From contig CAIQVH010000030.1 in NCBI GenBank assembly GCA_903875215.1, positions 124,001 to 188,000 on the forward strand: DNA of 64,000 nt, in the 5' to 3' direction. Within the stretch, counting starts at the first letter, position 1; each line of letters begins with the position of its first letter. Both the position numbers and the translations under genes were made by a program. This stretch comes from an uncultured Anaerolineae bacterium. GTDB taxonomy: Bacteria > Chloroflexota > Anaerolineae > Anaerolineales > Villigracilaceae. The notes below the pieces were generated by a model. It was not told the DNA's origin. It worked only from the letters and a program-made list of their open reading frames with translations, and did no database searches. Below are positions 56,613 to 64,000 of the stretch, in pieces.

Positions 56613-58400
56613 ATGTTTCTTCCAACCACTTTAGACGAAATGCAAGCCCTGGGCTGGGATGCCCTTGACGTCATTCTGGTGACTGGCGACAGCTATATAG
56701 ATAGCCCCTTTATGGGCATCGCCGTCATCGGCAAAATCCTCGTCCAGGCCGGATACCGGGTGGGGGTGATTGCGCAGCCGGACATTTTCAGCCCCGCCGA
56801 TATCACCCGCCTGGGCGCGCCGCGCCTGTTCTGGGGCGTCAGCGCCGGCTCGATCGATTCAATGGTCTCGAATTACACCGCCCTCAAGAAAAAGCGCAAA
56901 AGCGACGACTACACCCCCGGCGGCCTGAACACCCGCCGCCCCGACCGCGCCACGATCGTCTACACCAACTTGATCCGGCGCTACTCCAAAACTCTCGCCC
57001 TCTCCCGGCGGGGGGTAAGCCTGTCGAAACCGGAGAAGGAGATGGGGGCTGAGGGCAAAACCCCGCCGATCGTCCTGGGCGGCATCGAAGCCAGCCTGCG
57101 CCGCGTGGCGCACTACGATTACTGGAGCGACAAAATCCGCGGCTCGGTGCTGTTCGACGCCAAAGCTGATTATCTGCTCTACGGCATGGCCGAAATCTCG
57201 GTGCTGGAGCTGGCCGCCGCCCTGCGCGATGGCACCGATCCGCGCCAGGTGCACGGGCTGTGCTACATCAGCAAAGAAAAACGCCCCGGCTATGTGGAAT
57301 TGCCCGCCCTGGAAACCGTCAGCGCCGATAAAAACGCCTTCATCGACATGTTCCACCTCTTTTACAAAAACAACGACCCGATCAGCGCCCGCGGCCTCAC
57401 CCAACAGCATGGCGACCGCTACCTGGTTCAAAATCCGCCCGCCCGCCACCAAACCCAGGCCGAACTGGATGCCGTTTACGCGCTCGGTTTTGAGCGCGCC
57501 CAGCATCCCTACTACGCCCGCTTTGGTCCGGTCAAAGCGCTCGAAACGATCGGATTTTCCATTTCCACGCATCGCGGCTGTTATGGCGAATGTAACTTCT
57601 GCGCCATCGCCGTCCACGAAGGCCGCACCATCCGCTGGCGCAGCCAGGACTCGATCCTGGCCGAAGCCGAACAACTCACCAGGCACCCCGGCTTCAAAGG
57701 CTACATCTCCGACCTGGGCGGCCCGACCGCCAACATGTACGGCTACGAATGTGACAAAAAGCTCACCAAGGGCGTCTGCCCCGCCAAACGCTGTATTTAC
57801 CCCGCAGTCTGCTCGCTAATGAAAGCCGACCATCGGCCGCAGACCGAATTGCTCGCCAAAGTCCGCGCCATTCCCGGCATCAAAAAAGTCTTCGTCGCCT
57901 CTGGCATCCGCTACGACCTGATCCTCTCGGATCAGCGCCAGGGCGAACGCTACCTGCACGAACTCGTCGTCCACCACGTCTCCGGCCAGCTCAAAGTGGC
58001 CCCCGAGCATACCGACGACCGCATCCTCGCTCACATGGGCAAGCCCGGCAGCCAGGCATTGCTCGAGTTCAAAGAAAAATTTGACGCACTGAGCGCCGCC
58101 GCAGGGAAACAACAATTTCTCACCTATTACATGATCGCCGCCCACCCTGGCTGCACCGAACAGGATATGGCGCGCCTGAAACGCTTCACCAGCCTGAAGC
58201 TTAAAGTCAACCCCGAGCAGGTGCAAATCTTCACCCCCACGCCGTCCACCTACTCCAGCGTCATGTACTACACCGAGCTGGATCCCTTCTCCCCGCCAAG
58301 CGGGGCTTCCCGCCAGCCTATTTTCGTCGAAAAAGACCTGCGCCGCAAATTGCGCCAGAAAGAAATCGTCACCACCAAAGGCTCGGTCGATTTTTCATGA
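56613..58400 (+). CDS. ygiQ: YgiQ family radical SAM protein
   Basis: The 595-residue protein has the YgiQ N-terminal domain (VTGDSYIDSPFMGIAVIGKI, APRLFWGVSAGSIDSMVSNY, GGIEASLRRVAHYDYWSDKI) and a radical SAM core with STHRGCYGECNFCAIAVHEG, whose three cysteines bind the [4Fe-4S] cluster. It continues with APEHTDDRILAHMGKPG and FTPTPSTYSSVMYYTELDPF. Its function is unknown; extra cysteines at CDKKLTKGVCPAKRCIYPAV suggest a second metal site. Residues about 129-148 look like an insertion not seen in relatives. The start at 56613 is supported by the -10 box and by homology. Confidence 0.88.
   Translation: MFLPTTLDEMQALGWDALDVILVTGDSYIDSPFMGIAVIGKILVQAGYRVGVIAQPDIFSPADITRLGAPRLFWGVSAGSIDSMVSNYTALKKKRKSDDYTPGGLNTRRPDRATIVYTNLIRRYSKTLALSRRGVSLSKPEKEMGAEGKTPPIVLGGIEASLRRVAHYDYWSDKIRGSVLFDAKADYLLYGMAEISVLELAAALRDGTDPRQVHGLCYISKEKRPGYVELPALETVSADKNAFIDMFHLFYKNNDPISARGLTQQHGDRYLVQNPPARHQTQAELDAVYALGFERAQHPYYARFGPVKALETIGFSISTHRGCYGECNFCAIAVHEGRTIRWRSQDSILAEAEQLTRHPGFKGYISDLGGPTANMYGYECDKKLTKGVCPAKRCIYPAVCSLMKADHRPQTELLAKVRAIPGIKKVFVASGIRYDLILSDQRQGERYLHELVVHHVSGQLKVAPEHTDDRILAHMGKPGSQALLEFKEKFDALSAAAGKQQFLTYYMIAAHPGCTEQDMARLKRFTSLKLKVNPEQVQIFTPTPSTYSSVMYYTELDPFSPPSGASRQPIFVEKDLRRKLRQKEIVTTKGSVDFS
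56997..57056. repeat. possible decayed palindromic element inside the YgiQ gene
   Basis: Arms GCCCTC (56997-57002) and GAGGGC (57051-57056) with GC-rich interior pairs (CTCTCC against GGAGA). It encodes the odd segment ALSRRGVSLSKPEKEMGAEG just before the conserved PPIVLGGIEASLRR. Its outer arms share the GCCCTC core with the element in the ABC gene. Pairing is much weaker than in the two clear elements. Confidence 0.35.
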
Positions 58401-58489
58401 AAGCACTGATCTGCGCCAATCTGCGTTAATCAATCCGATGATTAATAAATTCGCGTTGATTCGCGGGGATTAGCGGAAAAATCTGGAAT
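58401..58489. repeat. dispersed-type intergenic repeat before the methyltransferase gene
   Basis: The gap carries related short words: ATCTGCG, AATCTGCGTTAATC, ATTCGCGTTGATTCGCGG and GATTAGCGG. This CTGCGTTAATC type of sequence is a common dispersed repeat in bacterial genomes. No terminator or good promoter is seen. Confidence 0.35.
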
Positions 58490-59680
58490 ATGGACACTTA
58501 CTTCGCTGTTACCGCCCCCGGTACCGAAACATTGACGATCCTCGAACTGACCCGCCTCGGCCTGCTCTCCGAGGCCGGTCTCGCCGTTAAAGAAACAGGC
58601 AACCTGCCCGCAGCCTCCCTGCAACCTTCAACCGTAGACGCGCTCCATTTCCAGGGCGGACTCCCAGCCCTCTATCGCGCCAACCTGCACCTGCGTACCG
58701 CCTCCCGCATCCTGGTTCGCCTGGGCATGCCCTTCCTGGCGCGCACCTTCCCCGAACTGCTGGAAAAAGCCTCGCGCCTGCCCTGGGAACGCTTCCTGAC
58801 CCCCGGCCAGCCGGTCACCCTGCGCGTTACCTGTCACAAATCCAAACTGTACCATTCCGAAGCCGTTGCCGAACGCTTGTTGACCTCCCTCGAGGCCCGG
58901 CTGGGCAAAGCCTCGCCGCGCCTGAAACCCGCCGAAGATGACGCCTCCGCCCCGGCCCAGCTCATCCTGGCCCGCATTGTGGACGACAAATGCACCGTCA
59001 GCCTTGATTCTTCTGGTGAATTGCTCCACCGGCGCGGATACCGCCTGGCCGCCGCCAAAGCGCCCCTGCGTGAGACACTGGCCGCCGCGCTGCTGTTGGC
59101 CTCCGGTTGGGATGGCTCCACCGCGCTGATTGACCCATTCTGCGGCTCAGGCACCCTGCCCATAGAAGCCGCCCTGCTGGCCCGGCAGGTTCCAGCGGGG
59201 CTGAATCGCCGCTTCGCCTTTATGGACTGGCCGGGATTTGATGAAGCCCTTTGGAATGAAATTCGGTCTGACGTGCAACCCTCACCGCTGAACATGCCAC
59301 CGATCCTGGCTTCCGACCGCGATGCAGGCGCGATCAAAATTGCCCAGGAAAATGCCCAAAGAGCCGGCGTGGCCGATTGGATCCAGTTTACCTGCCAGGC
59401 GGTTTCTCACCTCGCAGCGCCTGCGACTGCGGCGGGTTTCTTTGTCACCAATCCGCCTTATGGCCTGCGCGTCAGCCCCGGCAAAGACCTGCGCAACCTG
59501 TATGCCCAGTTTGGCAATGTTCTACGTGCCAGGTTCCCCGGCTGGCAGGTGGCCATTCTCTCCTCTGACATGCTGCTGTTGGGCCAGACCGGCATGAAAT
59601 TGGAGACTGTCCTTTCCTTCAACAACGGCGGACTGCCCGTCCGGCTGGTTTGCGGGCGCGTCCCCGCGCTTCCCGGCTGA
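58490..59680 (+). CDS. THUMP-domain class I RNA methyltransferase (RlmL/TrmN-like)
   Basis: The 396-residue protein has an N-terminal ferredoxin-like/THUMP part (AVTAPGTETLTILELTRLGL, RANLHLRTASRILVRLG) and a Rossmann methyltransferase. Motif I is LIDPFCGSGTLPIEAALLAR, the acidic loop is ASDRDAGAIKIAQENA, and the catalytic motif TNPPYG marks an N2-guanine or related methylase. Its likely target is 23S rRNA or tRNA guanine. The start is weakly supported (GGA 5 nt before ATG). The next gene starts 3 nt after it. Confidence 0.87.
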   Translation: MDTYFAVTAPGTETLTILELTRLGLLSEAGLAVKETGNLPAASLQPSTVDALHFQGGLPALYRANLHLRTASRILVRLGMPFLARTFPELLEKASRLPWERFLTPGQPVTLRVTCHKSKLYHSEAVAERLLTSLEARLGKASPRLKPAEDDASAPAQLILARIVDDKCTVSLDSSGELLHRRGYRLAAAKAPLRETLAAALLLASGWDGSTALIDPFCGSGTLPIEAALLARQVPAGLNRRFAFMDWPGFDEALWNEIRSDVQPSPLNMPPILASDRDAGAIKIAQENAQRAGVADWIQFTCQAVSHLAAPATAAGFFVTNPPYGLRVSPGKDLRNLYAQFGNVLRARFPGWQVAILSSDMLLLGQTGMKLETVLSFNNGGLPVRLVCGRVPALPG

Positions 59681-59683
59681 GTT

Positions 59684-60991
59684 ATGCTCCAAAAACTTCG
59701 ACACTCCCTGCGCCTGTTCATCACCGGCGGCGATTGGGCCAACCGTCTGCCGCACGACGAACGCCGTAACCTGTATTGGTACTGGTTCGATGGTCTGTTT
59801 TCTGCAGCCAGCGATACCATTCCGATCAATTACCTGACTCTCTATTTGCTCACGTTAGGCGCGAGCGGGGCCCAGGTGGGTTGGTTCAGTTCACTATCCA
59901 GCCTGGCAGCGGCGGCCTGCCTGCTGCCGGGTGCGCTGTTGGTGGAAAAGTGGGGCCGCCGCAAGGATTTCACCGTCTTTTTTGGGGGAGTGCTGGCGCG
60001 CCTGATGTTACTTGCGCTGGCGCTGGCTCCTTTTCCAGCGTCCGGGCAGTGGCTGGTCTGGCTGGTGATCTCGCTTGGTATTCTGCGCAGTGCGCTGGGA
60101 AACCTGGCTTTTCCAGCCTGGATGTCCATCACCGGGGATATTGTGCCCCTCGAGGGGCGTGGGCGGTATTTTGGGTCGCGCAACGTGGTCATGATCATTG
60201 CCGGGATCGTGATGACCTACCTGGTGGGTGAACTGATCACCCGCACCGGTTCCTGGCAGGGCTACCAGCTCGCTTTCGGGTTGTCTTTTGTGACCGGGCT
60301 GGTCTCGACCTGGTTCTTTTTTCTGATCAAGGATCCAGCCGGGGAAGAACCCGTTCAAAGCGCGCTGTCGCTCTCTTTCGCGGCCATCTGGCAAAATCTC
60401 CGCGCTTCTCCCGTTTTCCTGCAATTTTGCCTGGCCTCGGCCTTGTGGAATTTTGCCGTAAACGTGGCCGGGCCGTTTTTTAATGTCCACATGGCCCAGG
60501 ATATGCACTTCAGCGCCTCCATGATTGGGGTGACGATCATCACCACCAGCGTGACCAAGCTGTTGACACAGCGCAAGCTTGGCGAGCTGGCTGACCGTTG
60601 GGGGGCCGGGCGTGTGCAACTGGTCAGTATGTTTTTGATCCCGTCTTTGCCGCTGGCGTGGCTGTTCGTCAGCCGGCTTTGGCATGTGGTGCTGATCAAT
60701 ATCTTTGGCGGGGTGTTCTGGGGAGCGTTTGAACTGGCTTCTTTCAACTTTCTGCTGGTGTTCATGCCCGAAGGTCAGCGCGCGCGCTATTCGGCAATTT
60801 TTCAGCTGGTGGTTACGTTGGCGCTGGCAGGTGGCGCCGCGCTGGGCAGCGCTCTGATCGATTCGGCCTGGGGCTACAGCGGAGTTTTTCTCACGTCGGC
60901 CAGTGGACGCATTCTGGCCGCGCTGTTGTTTCTCCGGCTGCTGGGCCGCAGCCCGGCGGCTGAAGTTTCTGCTACAATCAAAGGGAATTAA
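59684..60991 (+). CDS. MFS transporter
   Basis: The 435-residue protein has about twelve helices and WYWFDGLFSAASDTIPINYL near the start. It also shows GRGRYFGSRNVVMIIAGIVM, close in style to RGSFFGSQAAVANI of the MFS at 17586, and a RKLGELADRWGAGRVQLVSM loop. Substrate unknown. It is coupled to the RNA methyltransferase gene by its 3-nt spacing. Confidence 0.85.
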   Translation: MLQKLRHSLRLFITGGDWANRLPHDERRNLYWYWFDGLFSAASDTIPINYLTLYLLTLGASGAQVGWFSSLSSLAAAACLLPGALLVEKWGRRKDFTVFFGGVLARLMLLALALAPFPASGQWLVWLVISLGILRSALGNLAFPAWMSITGDIVPLEGRGRYFGSRNVVMIIAGIVMTYLVGELITRTGSWQGYQLAFGLSFVTGLVSTWFFFLIKDPAGEEPVQSALSLSFAAIWQNLRASPVFLQFCLASALWNFAVNVAGPFFNVHMAQDMHFSASMIGVTIITTSVTKLLTQRKLGELADRWGAGRVQLVSMFLIPSLPLAWLFVSRLWHVVLINIFGGVFWGAFELASFNFLLVFMPEGQRARYSAIFQLVVTLALAGGAALGSALIDSAWGYSGVFLTSASGRILAALLFLRLLGRSPAAEVSATIKGN

Positions 60992-61013
60992 CCCTGCCAA
61001 GGAGATGATTACC

Positions 61014-61808
61014 ATGCAATGGGAACAGTTAACCAGTCCAGATTTTGCCCGCGCCGTGCGCGAGACAGGCGTCTGCCTGATGACGTTCGGCGTCCTTGAG
61101 CGTCACGGCGACCACCTGCCGCTCGGCACCGATTTTTTAAACGGCCATCGCCTGGCCTGCCTGGCCGCCGAGCAGGAATCGGCGGTTGTTTTTCCGCCCT
61201 TCTATTTTGGCCAGATTTACGAGGCGCGTTGTTTTCCCGGCACCCTGACCCTGCCGCCCACGCTGCTGCTCGATATGGTCCGCAGCCTGTTGGATGAGAT
61301 TGGGCGCAACGGTTTTCGCAAGATCATTCTGGTTAATGCGCACGGTGGCAACGACGCTTTTTTGCCCTTTCTGACCCAGACCATGCTCTGGGAACAAAAA
61401 CCCTACAGCCTCTACTGTTTTGAACGCGCTCTTAACCCTGCCGACCGGGCTGCGTGGAATGCCCTGCTCGAGACTCCCGAGCATGGTCACGCCTGTGAAT
61501 GTGAAACCAGCATTTCACTGGCCAATCACGCCTCCCTGGTGCGCATGGATCAGATTGGCGCACCCGCTGAAGCCTTGAACCGGCTGGAGGCTCTCCCAGC
61601 CAACTTCTCCGCTGTCAGCTGGTACGCCAACTATCCGCGGCATTACGCTGGAGACGCGCGCCCGGCCACTGCCGAAAAAGGCCGGCGCCTGCAGGCCATT
61701 CAGGTCGCGGCTCTGGCTCGTTTCATCCGCGCCGTAAAAGCCGACGAAGTTGTCCCGGCTCTCGAAACGGAATTTTTCCAACGCGCCAGCCGGCCCGGGC
61801 AGGCATAA
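61014..61808 (+). CDS. creatininase family amidohydrolase
   Basis: The 264-residue protein has the metal ligands of PF02633: Glu, His and Asp in GVLERHGDHLPLGTDFLNG, His in ILVNAHGGNDAF, and Glu in ACECETSISLANHASL. Creatininases and related enzymes hydrolyse cyclic or linear amides, for example creatinine or formamidopyrimidines. The exact substrate is unknown. AAGGAG lies 9 nt before the ATG, and a TACAAT box precedes it in the end of the MFS gene. Confidence 0.87.
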   Translation: MQWEQLTSPDFARAVRETGVCLMTFGVLERHGDHLPLGTDFLNGHRLACLAAEQESAVVFPPFYFGQIYEARCFPGTLTLPPTLLLDMVRSLLDEIGRNGFRKIILVNAHGGNDAFLPFLTQTMLWEQKPYSLYCFERALNPADRAAWNALLETPEHGHACECETSISLANHASLVRMDQIGAPAEALNRLEALPANFSAVSWYANYPRHYAGDARPATAEKGRRLQAIQVAALARFIRAVKADEVVPALETEFFQRASRPGQA

Positions 61809-61825
61809 GCCAACAAGGAGCAACC

Positions 61826-62596
61826 ATGACCGAAAAAGTGATTGTCATCACCGGCGCAAGCGCCGGCATTGGGGCGGTGCTTGCCAGGCAACTGGCTGCC
61901 CGGGGCGATCAGCTCATGCTGGCGGCGCGCAGTGCCGCAGAATTACGCCAGGTGGCACGCGCCTGTGGCCGCGATACTTTCTTCTACACTACCGACGTGA
62001 CTCGCCGCCAGGACGTGCTGCGCCTGCGCGATGAAGCGTTGCGCACCTTTGATCACGTCGACGTCTGGATCAACAACGCCGGGCGTGGCATTACCCGCCA
62101 GGTGCTCGATCTGACCGATGAAGACTTTGACGAGATGATGACCGTGAACGTCAAATCGGCGTTGTATGGCATGCAGGCCATACTGCCGCATTTCAAAGAA
62201 CGCGGCCAGGGGCATCTGATCAATGTCTCCTCCTTTCTGGGGCGTGTCCCGCTTGCCACCTTTCGCTCGGCCTATAATGCCGCCAAAAGCGCCCTCAACG
62301 CCCTGACCGCCAACCTGCGCATGGATCTGGCCGCCGAATACCCCAACATCCACGTTTCGCTGGTCATGCCGGGCGCCGTTTCCACCGGGTTTTCCGCCAA
62401 TGCCCTGCACGCCCCCGAATCCGCCCGGGCAATGACCGGCGCCCAAACGCCCGAAGAAGTCGCCGAAGCCATGCTGGCCCTGATCGACCAGCCACAACCC
62501 GAAATTTACACCAACCCGGATGTCCAACTCGAGCAGGTTCGGCGCTACTACACCGATATCGCTGCGTTTGAAGCCGGGCTGCGTAACCAGCCATGA
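61826..62596 (+). CDS. short-chain dehydrogenase/reductase
   Basis: The 256-residue protein has ITGASAGIGAVLARQLAARG, VWINNAGRGITRQV, NVSSFLGRVPL (Ser) and YNAAKSALNAL (Tyr and Lys). The C-terminus differs from FabG and is like that of classical SDRs acting on lipids or small alcohols. Substrate unknown. The stop overlaps the next ATG (ATGA), and it begins 17 nt after the creatininase gene, with AAGGAG before it. Confidence 0.87.
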   Translation: MTEKVIVITGASAGIGAVLARQLAARGDQLMLAARSAAELRQVARACGRDTFFYTTDVTRRQDVLRLRDEALRTFDHVDVWINNAGRGITRQVLDLTDEDFDEMMTVNVKSALYGMQAILPHFKERGQGHLINVSSFLGRVPLATFRSAYNAAKSALNALTANLRMDLAAEYPNIHVSLVMPGAVSTGFSANALHAPESARAMTGAQTPEEVAEAMLALIDQPQPEIYTNPDVQLEQVRRYYTDIAAFEAGLRNQP

Positions 62597-63795
62597 CAGC
62601 CCATCTGCTCACCCGCCTGCGCACCTTCAATGCCGACCGCCTGCCTGAAAAGGTGGCGCGCAAATACCGGGCCATGAGCGCCAGCCCGTTCGCCTTTTTC
62701 CGCGGCACTGCCCACCTCTTTTACACCGAAGCGCTGGCCGCCTCGCCACTGAGTTCCGCGCCGCTGACCTGGTTGTGCGGCGACCTGCACCTGGAAAATT
62801 TCGGCACGCACAAGGGCGAAAACCGCCTGACATATTTTGATATCAGCGATTTTGACGATGGCGCGCTTGGCCCCTGCACCTGGGACGTGGTGCGCTTCCT
62901 GACCAGCCTGTACCTGGCCGGGGTTGGGTTGAATTATGCGGAAGAAGATCTGCGCCATGTGGCTGATTTCTGTCTCGAGAGTTATTACGCTGCCCTGGCA
63001 CGCGGAAAGATCCTCAGCCTGGAGCGGGCTGCCGCAACCGGGCTGGTGAAGAAGCTGATAAAAACGCTGAAAAAGCGTCCACGCCGTGAGTTTTTGGATC
63101 AGCGCACACATCTCGTCAAAAAAGAGCGGCGCTTCATTCTGCAGGAAGGCCGCTACGAAGCGCTCCCGGCGCAGGAGGCGGCCCAGATCACGCAGACCCT
63201 CCAGCAGTTGGGAGAGTCTCTTGGCGCCGCAGATTTTTACCGGGTGCTGGATGTCGCATTCCGCGTGGCCGGGACGGGCAGCCTCGGGCTGCGACGTTAT
63301 GCCATTTTGGTGGAAGGTCGCGGCTCGCCGGATGAGAACTTTATCCTTGATTTGAAGGAAACCCGCATTTCGGCTCTAGCCCCCATTTTGACTGCGCCCC
63401 AGCCGGCCTGGCTCAACCAGGCGCAGCGCATTGCCTCCATTCAGGCCCGCTGTCAGGCGGTTTCGCCGGCCCTGCTGACCCCGGTGGAAGTAGCCGGCGA
63501 TTGGTTCTTGCTGCGCGAATTGCAGCCCTCCCAGGACAAGATCAGCCTGGTTGGCGGAAAAATTCGTCCCGTCCTGTTCAAACAGCTGGCTGGCGACATG
63601 GCCGCGATCGTTGCCTGGAATCAACTTCGCAGCGGCGGCCGCGGTGCTTCCGCCATCGCCGATGAATTGATCGCCTTTGGGGAGCGCGCCGCCCTGAAAA
63701 CGGAATTGCTTCGTACTGCGCAAAGCCAGATGCGCCAGGCGCTGGCGGATTATCAGGTCTTTTGTGAAGCTTTTGGGGCGGGAAAGCTGAAATAA
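62593..63795 (+). CDS. DUF2252 family protein
   Basis: The 400-residue protein matches PF10009: SPFAFFRGTAHLFY, LCGDLHLENFGTHKGENRLT and YFDISDFDDGALGPCTWDVV, which resemble the catalytic loops of aminoglycoside-phosphotransferase-like kinases. LDLKETRISALAP and VAGDWFLLRELQPSQDK are also typical. Function is not known; a kinase-like activity is inferred from the DLHxxNFG and DFDD motifs. It is the last gene of a four-gene rightward run. Confidence 0.85.
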   Translation: MTAHLLTRLRTFNADRLPEKVARKYRAMSASPFAFFRGTAHLFYTEALAASPLSSAPLTWLCGDLHLENFGTHKGENRLTYFDISDFDDGALGPCTWDVVRFLTSLYLAGVGLNYAEEDLRHVADFCLESYYAALARGKILSLERAAATGLVKKLIKTLKKRPRREFLDQRTHLVKKERRFILQEGRYEALPAQEAAQITQTLQQLGESLGAADFYRVLDVAFRVAGTGSLGLRRYAILVEGRGSPDENFILDLKETRISALAPILTAPQPAWLNQAQRIASIQARCQAVSPALLTPVEVAGDWFLLRELQPSQDKISLVGGKIRPVLFKQLAGDMAAIVAWNQLRSGGRGASAIADELIAFGERAALKTELLRTAQSQMRQALADYQVFCEAFGAGKLK

Positions 63796-63799
63796 GCCT

Positions 63800-64000
63800 T
63801 TATGGCGGCGGTGGTCCGGCTTGCAACAGGCCGTGCTCTGTCACCAGCCAGTGCATGGGCATGTCATGCGGGGCATACGGGATAGATTCCACCAGCAAAT
63901 CGGCAAAGACCACTCCCAGGCGCAGGCCGTCAAAGCGGGCCAGAAACCGGTCATAATAGCCGCCGCCATACCCCAACCGCCAGCCGTGGCGGTCGTAGGC
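63800..64000 (-). CDS. 5-formyltetrahydrofolate cyclo-ligase, C-terminal part
   Basis: The frame is open to the edge of the window, and the final 66 residues are visible. They contain GWRLGYGGGYYDRFLARF, the ATP/folate-binding signature of this family, and GVVFADLLVESIPYAPHDMP. The enzyme converts 5-formyl-THF to 5,10-methenyl-THF. The N-terminal half is outside the window. It is convergent with the DUF2252 gene, whose stop is 4 bp away. Confidence 0.88.
   Translation of the reverse strand, partial: AYDRHGWRLGYGGGYYDRFLARFDGLRLGVVFADLLVESIPYAPHDMPMHWLVTEHGLLQAGPPPP

Noticed and set aside
58401-58489. Regulatory leader of the RNA methyltransferase gene
   Set aside because: The repeated CTGCGTTAATC words are better explained as a common dispersed repeat than as a regulatory structure; no terminator or defined promoter is present.
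60008-61015. 335-codon open frame opposite the MFS gene
   Set aside because: Antisense to an MFS gene; Gln/Arg/His-rich translation without hydrophobic or domain pattern.
1-64000. tRNA genes, rRNA genes, CRISPR arrays, insertion sequences or prophage genes
   Set aside because: I looked through the intergenic gaps and the open frames on both strands and saw no cloverleaf, regular spacer array, transposase, integrase or phage structural gene. A dedicated scan could still find a weak case.

Overview
This 64 kb window looks like a chromosomal segment of a Chloroflexota bacterium, most likely class Anaerolineae. The assignment rests on gene content and style: a moderately high GC content, tightly packed operons with ATGA overlaps, F420/PPOX proteins, a GH10-like enzyme, MFS-fused spermidine-synthase-like proteins, TIGR01906 membrane proteins, bactofilin, FabI, and a Tat operon preceded by nusB and Asp23. 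No rRNA, tRNA, CRISPR array, prophage or transposase was seen. The assignment is inferred by eye and was not checked against a database.

Layout. 1-6.7 kb: the 3' end of a GH10-like glycoside hydrolase, a PPOX/F420 protein, a YdeI-type protein, a fluoride channel with a DUF190 partner, and a leftward operon thrC-AI-2E transporter-GT2 ending at a strong terminator. 6.8-17.4 kb: a leftward purine-type operon with a BMP lipoprotein, a double-NBD ATPase, two permeases, and then the FAD and fused FeS/Mo subunits of a xanthine-dehydrogenase-family enzyme. It appears to start at a promoter with operator-like palindromes near 16.0 kb. An M24 metallopeptidase and an MFS transporter lie behind it. 19.4-25.8 kb: a TetR-controlled ABC-2 exporter (permease, HlyD-type adaptor, two separate NBDs) carrying an inserted four-helix-bundle gene and an SRPBCC gene. 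25.9-27.5 kb: glpD. 27.6-37.6 kb: a surface-glycan cluster (DUF6056 protein, three GT2 enzymes, methyltransferase, WbqC, WecE-type aminotransferase, GT-C-like protein, RmlB) with the scar of an older GT2-wbqC unit. 37.6-44.5 kb: housekeeping genes (histidine phosphatase, alkyladenine glycosylase, FabI, bactofilin, a ProRS-like protein without catalytic core, DegT aminotransferase, PH-domain protein, DUF92). 44.5-47.7 kb: leftward SlyD, MFS, ribosomal protein L25 and a beta-repeat membrane protein. 47.8-53.7 kb: rightward membrane proteins, then fabG-asp23-nusB-tatA/B-tatC. 53.9-64 kb: a large GH113-like lipoprotein, a candidate small RNA, YgiQ radical SAM, a THUMP methyltransferase, MFS, creatininase, SDR, DUF2252, and the 3' end of 5-formyl-THF cyclo-ligase.

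How genes work together. The 6.8-15.8 kb operon would import purine nucleosides or bases and oxidise them. The glycan cluster would make a dTDP-4-amino-4,6-dideoxyhexose (RmlB then WecE) and load sugars on a lipid carrier for surface export. The exporter resembles a YbhGFSR-type system whose ATPase has been split in two and that shows only one permease here.

Most notable observations: (i) an intergenic unit at 56462-56560 with promoter, hairpin, exposed anti-Shine-Dalgarno-like linker and intrinsic terminator, a good candidate for an undescribed small RNA; (ii) Y-shaped GC-rich palindromic elements inserted in frame in a xanthine-dehydrogenase-family gene and an ABC ATPase gene; (iii) a stand-alone ProRS-like protein that keeps the editing and anticodon-binding domains but lacks the ATP-binding core; (iv) a TatC in which both glutamates matching E. 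coli E15 and E103 are replaced; (v) several genes with a -10 box only 6-8 nt before the ATG, suggesting leaderless mRNAs.
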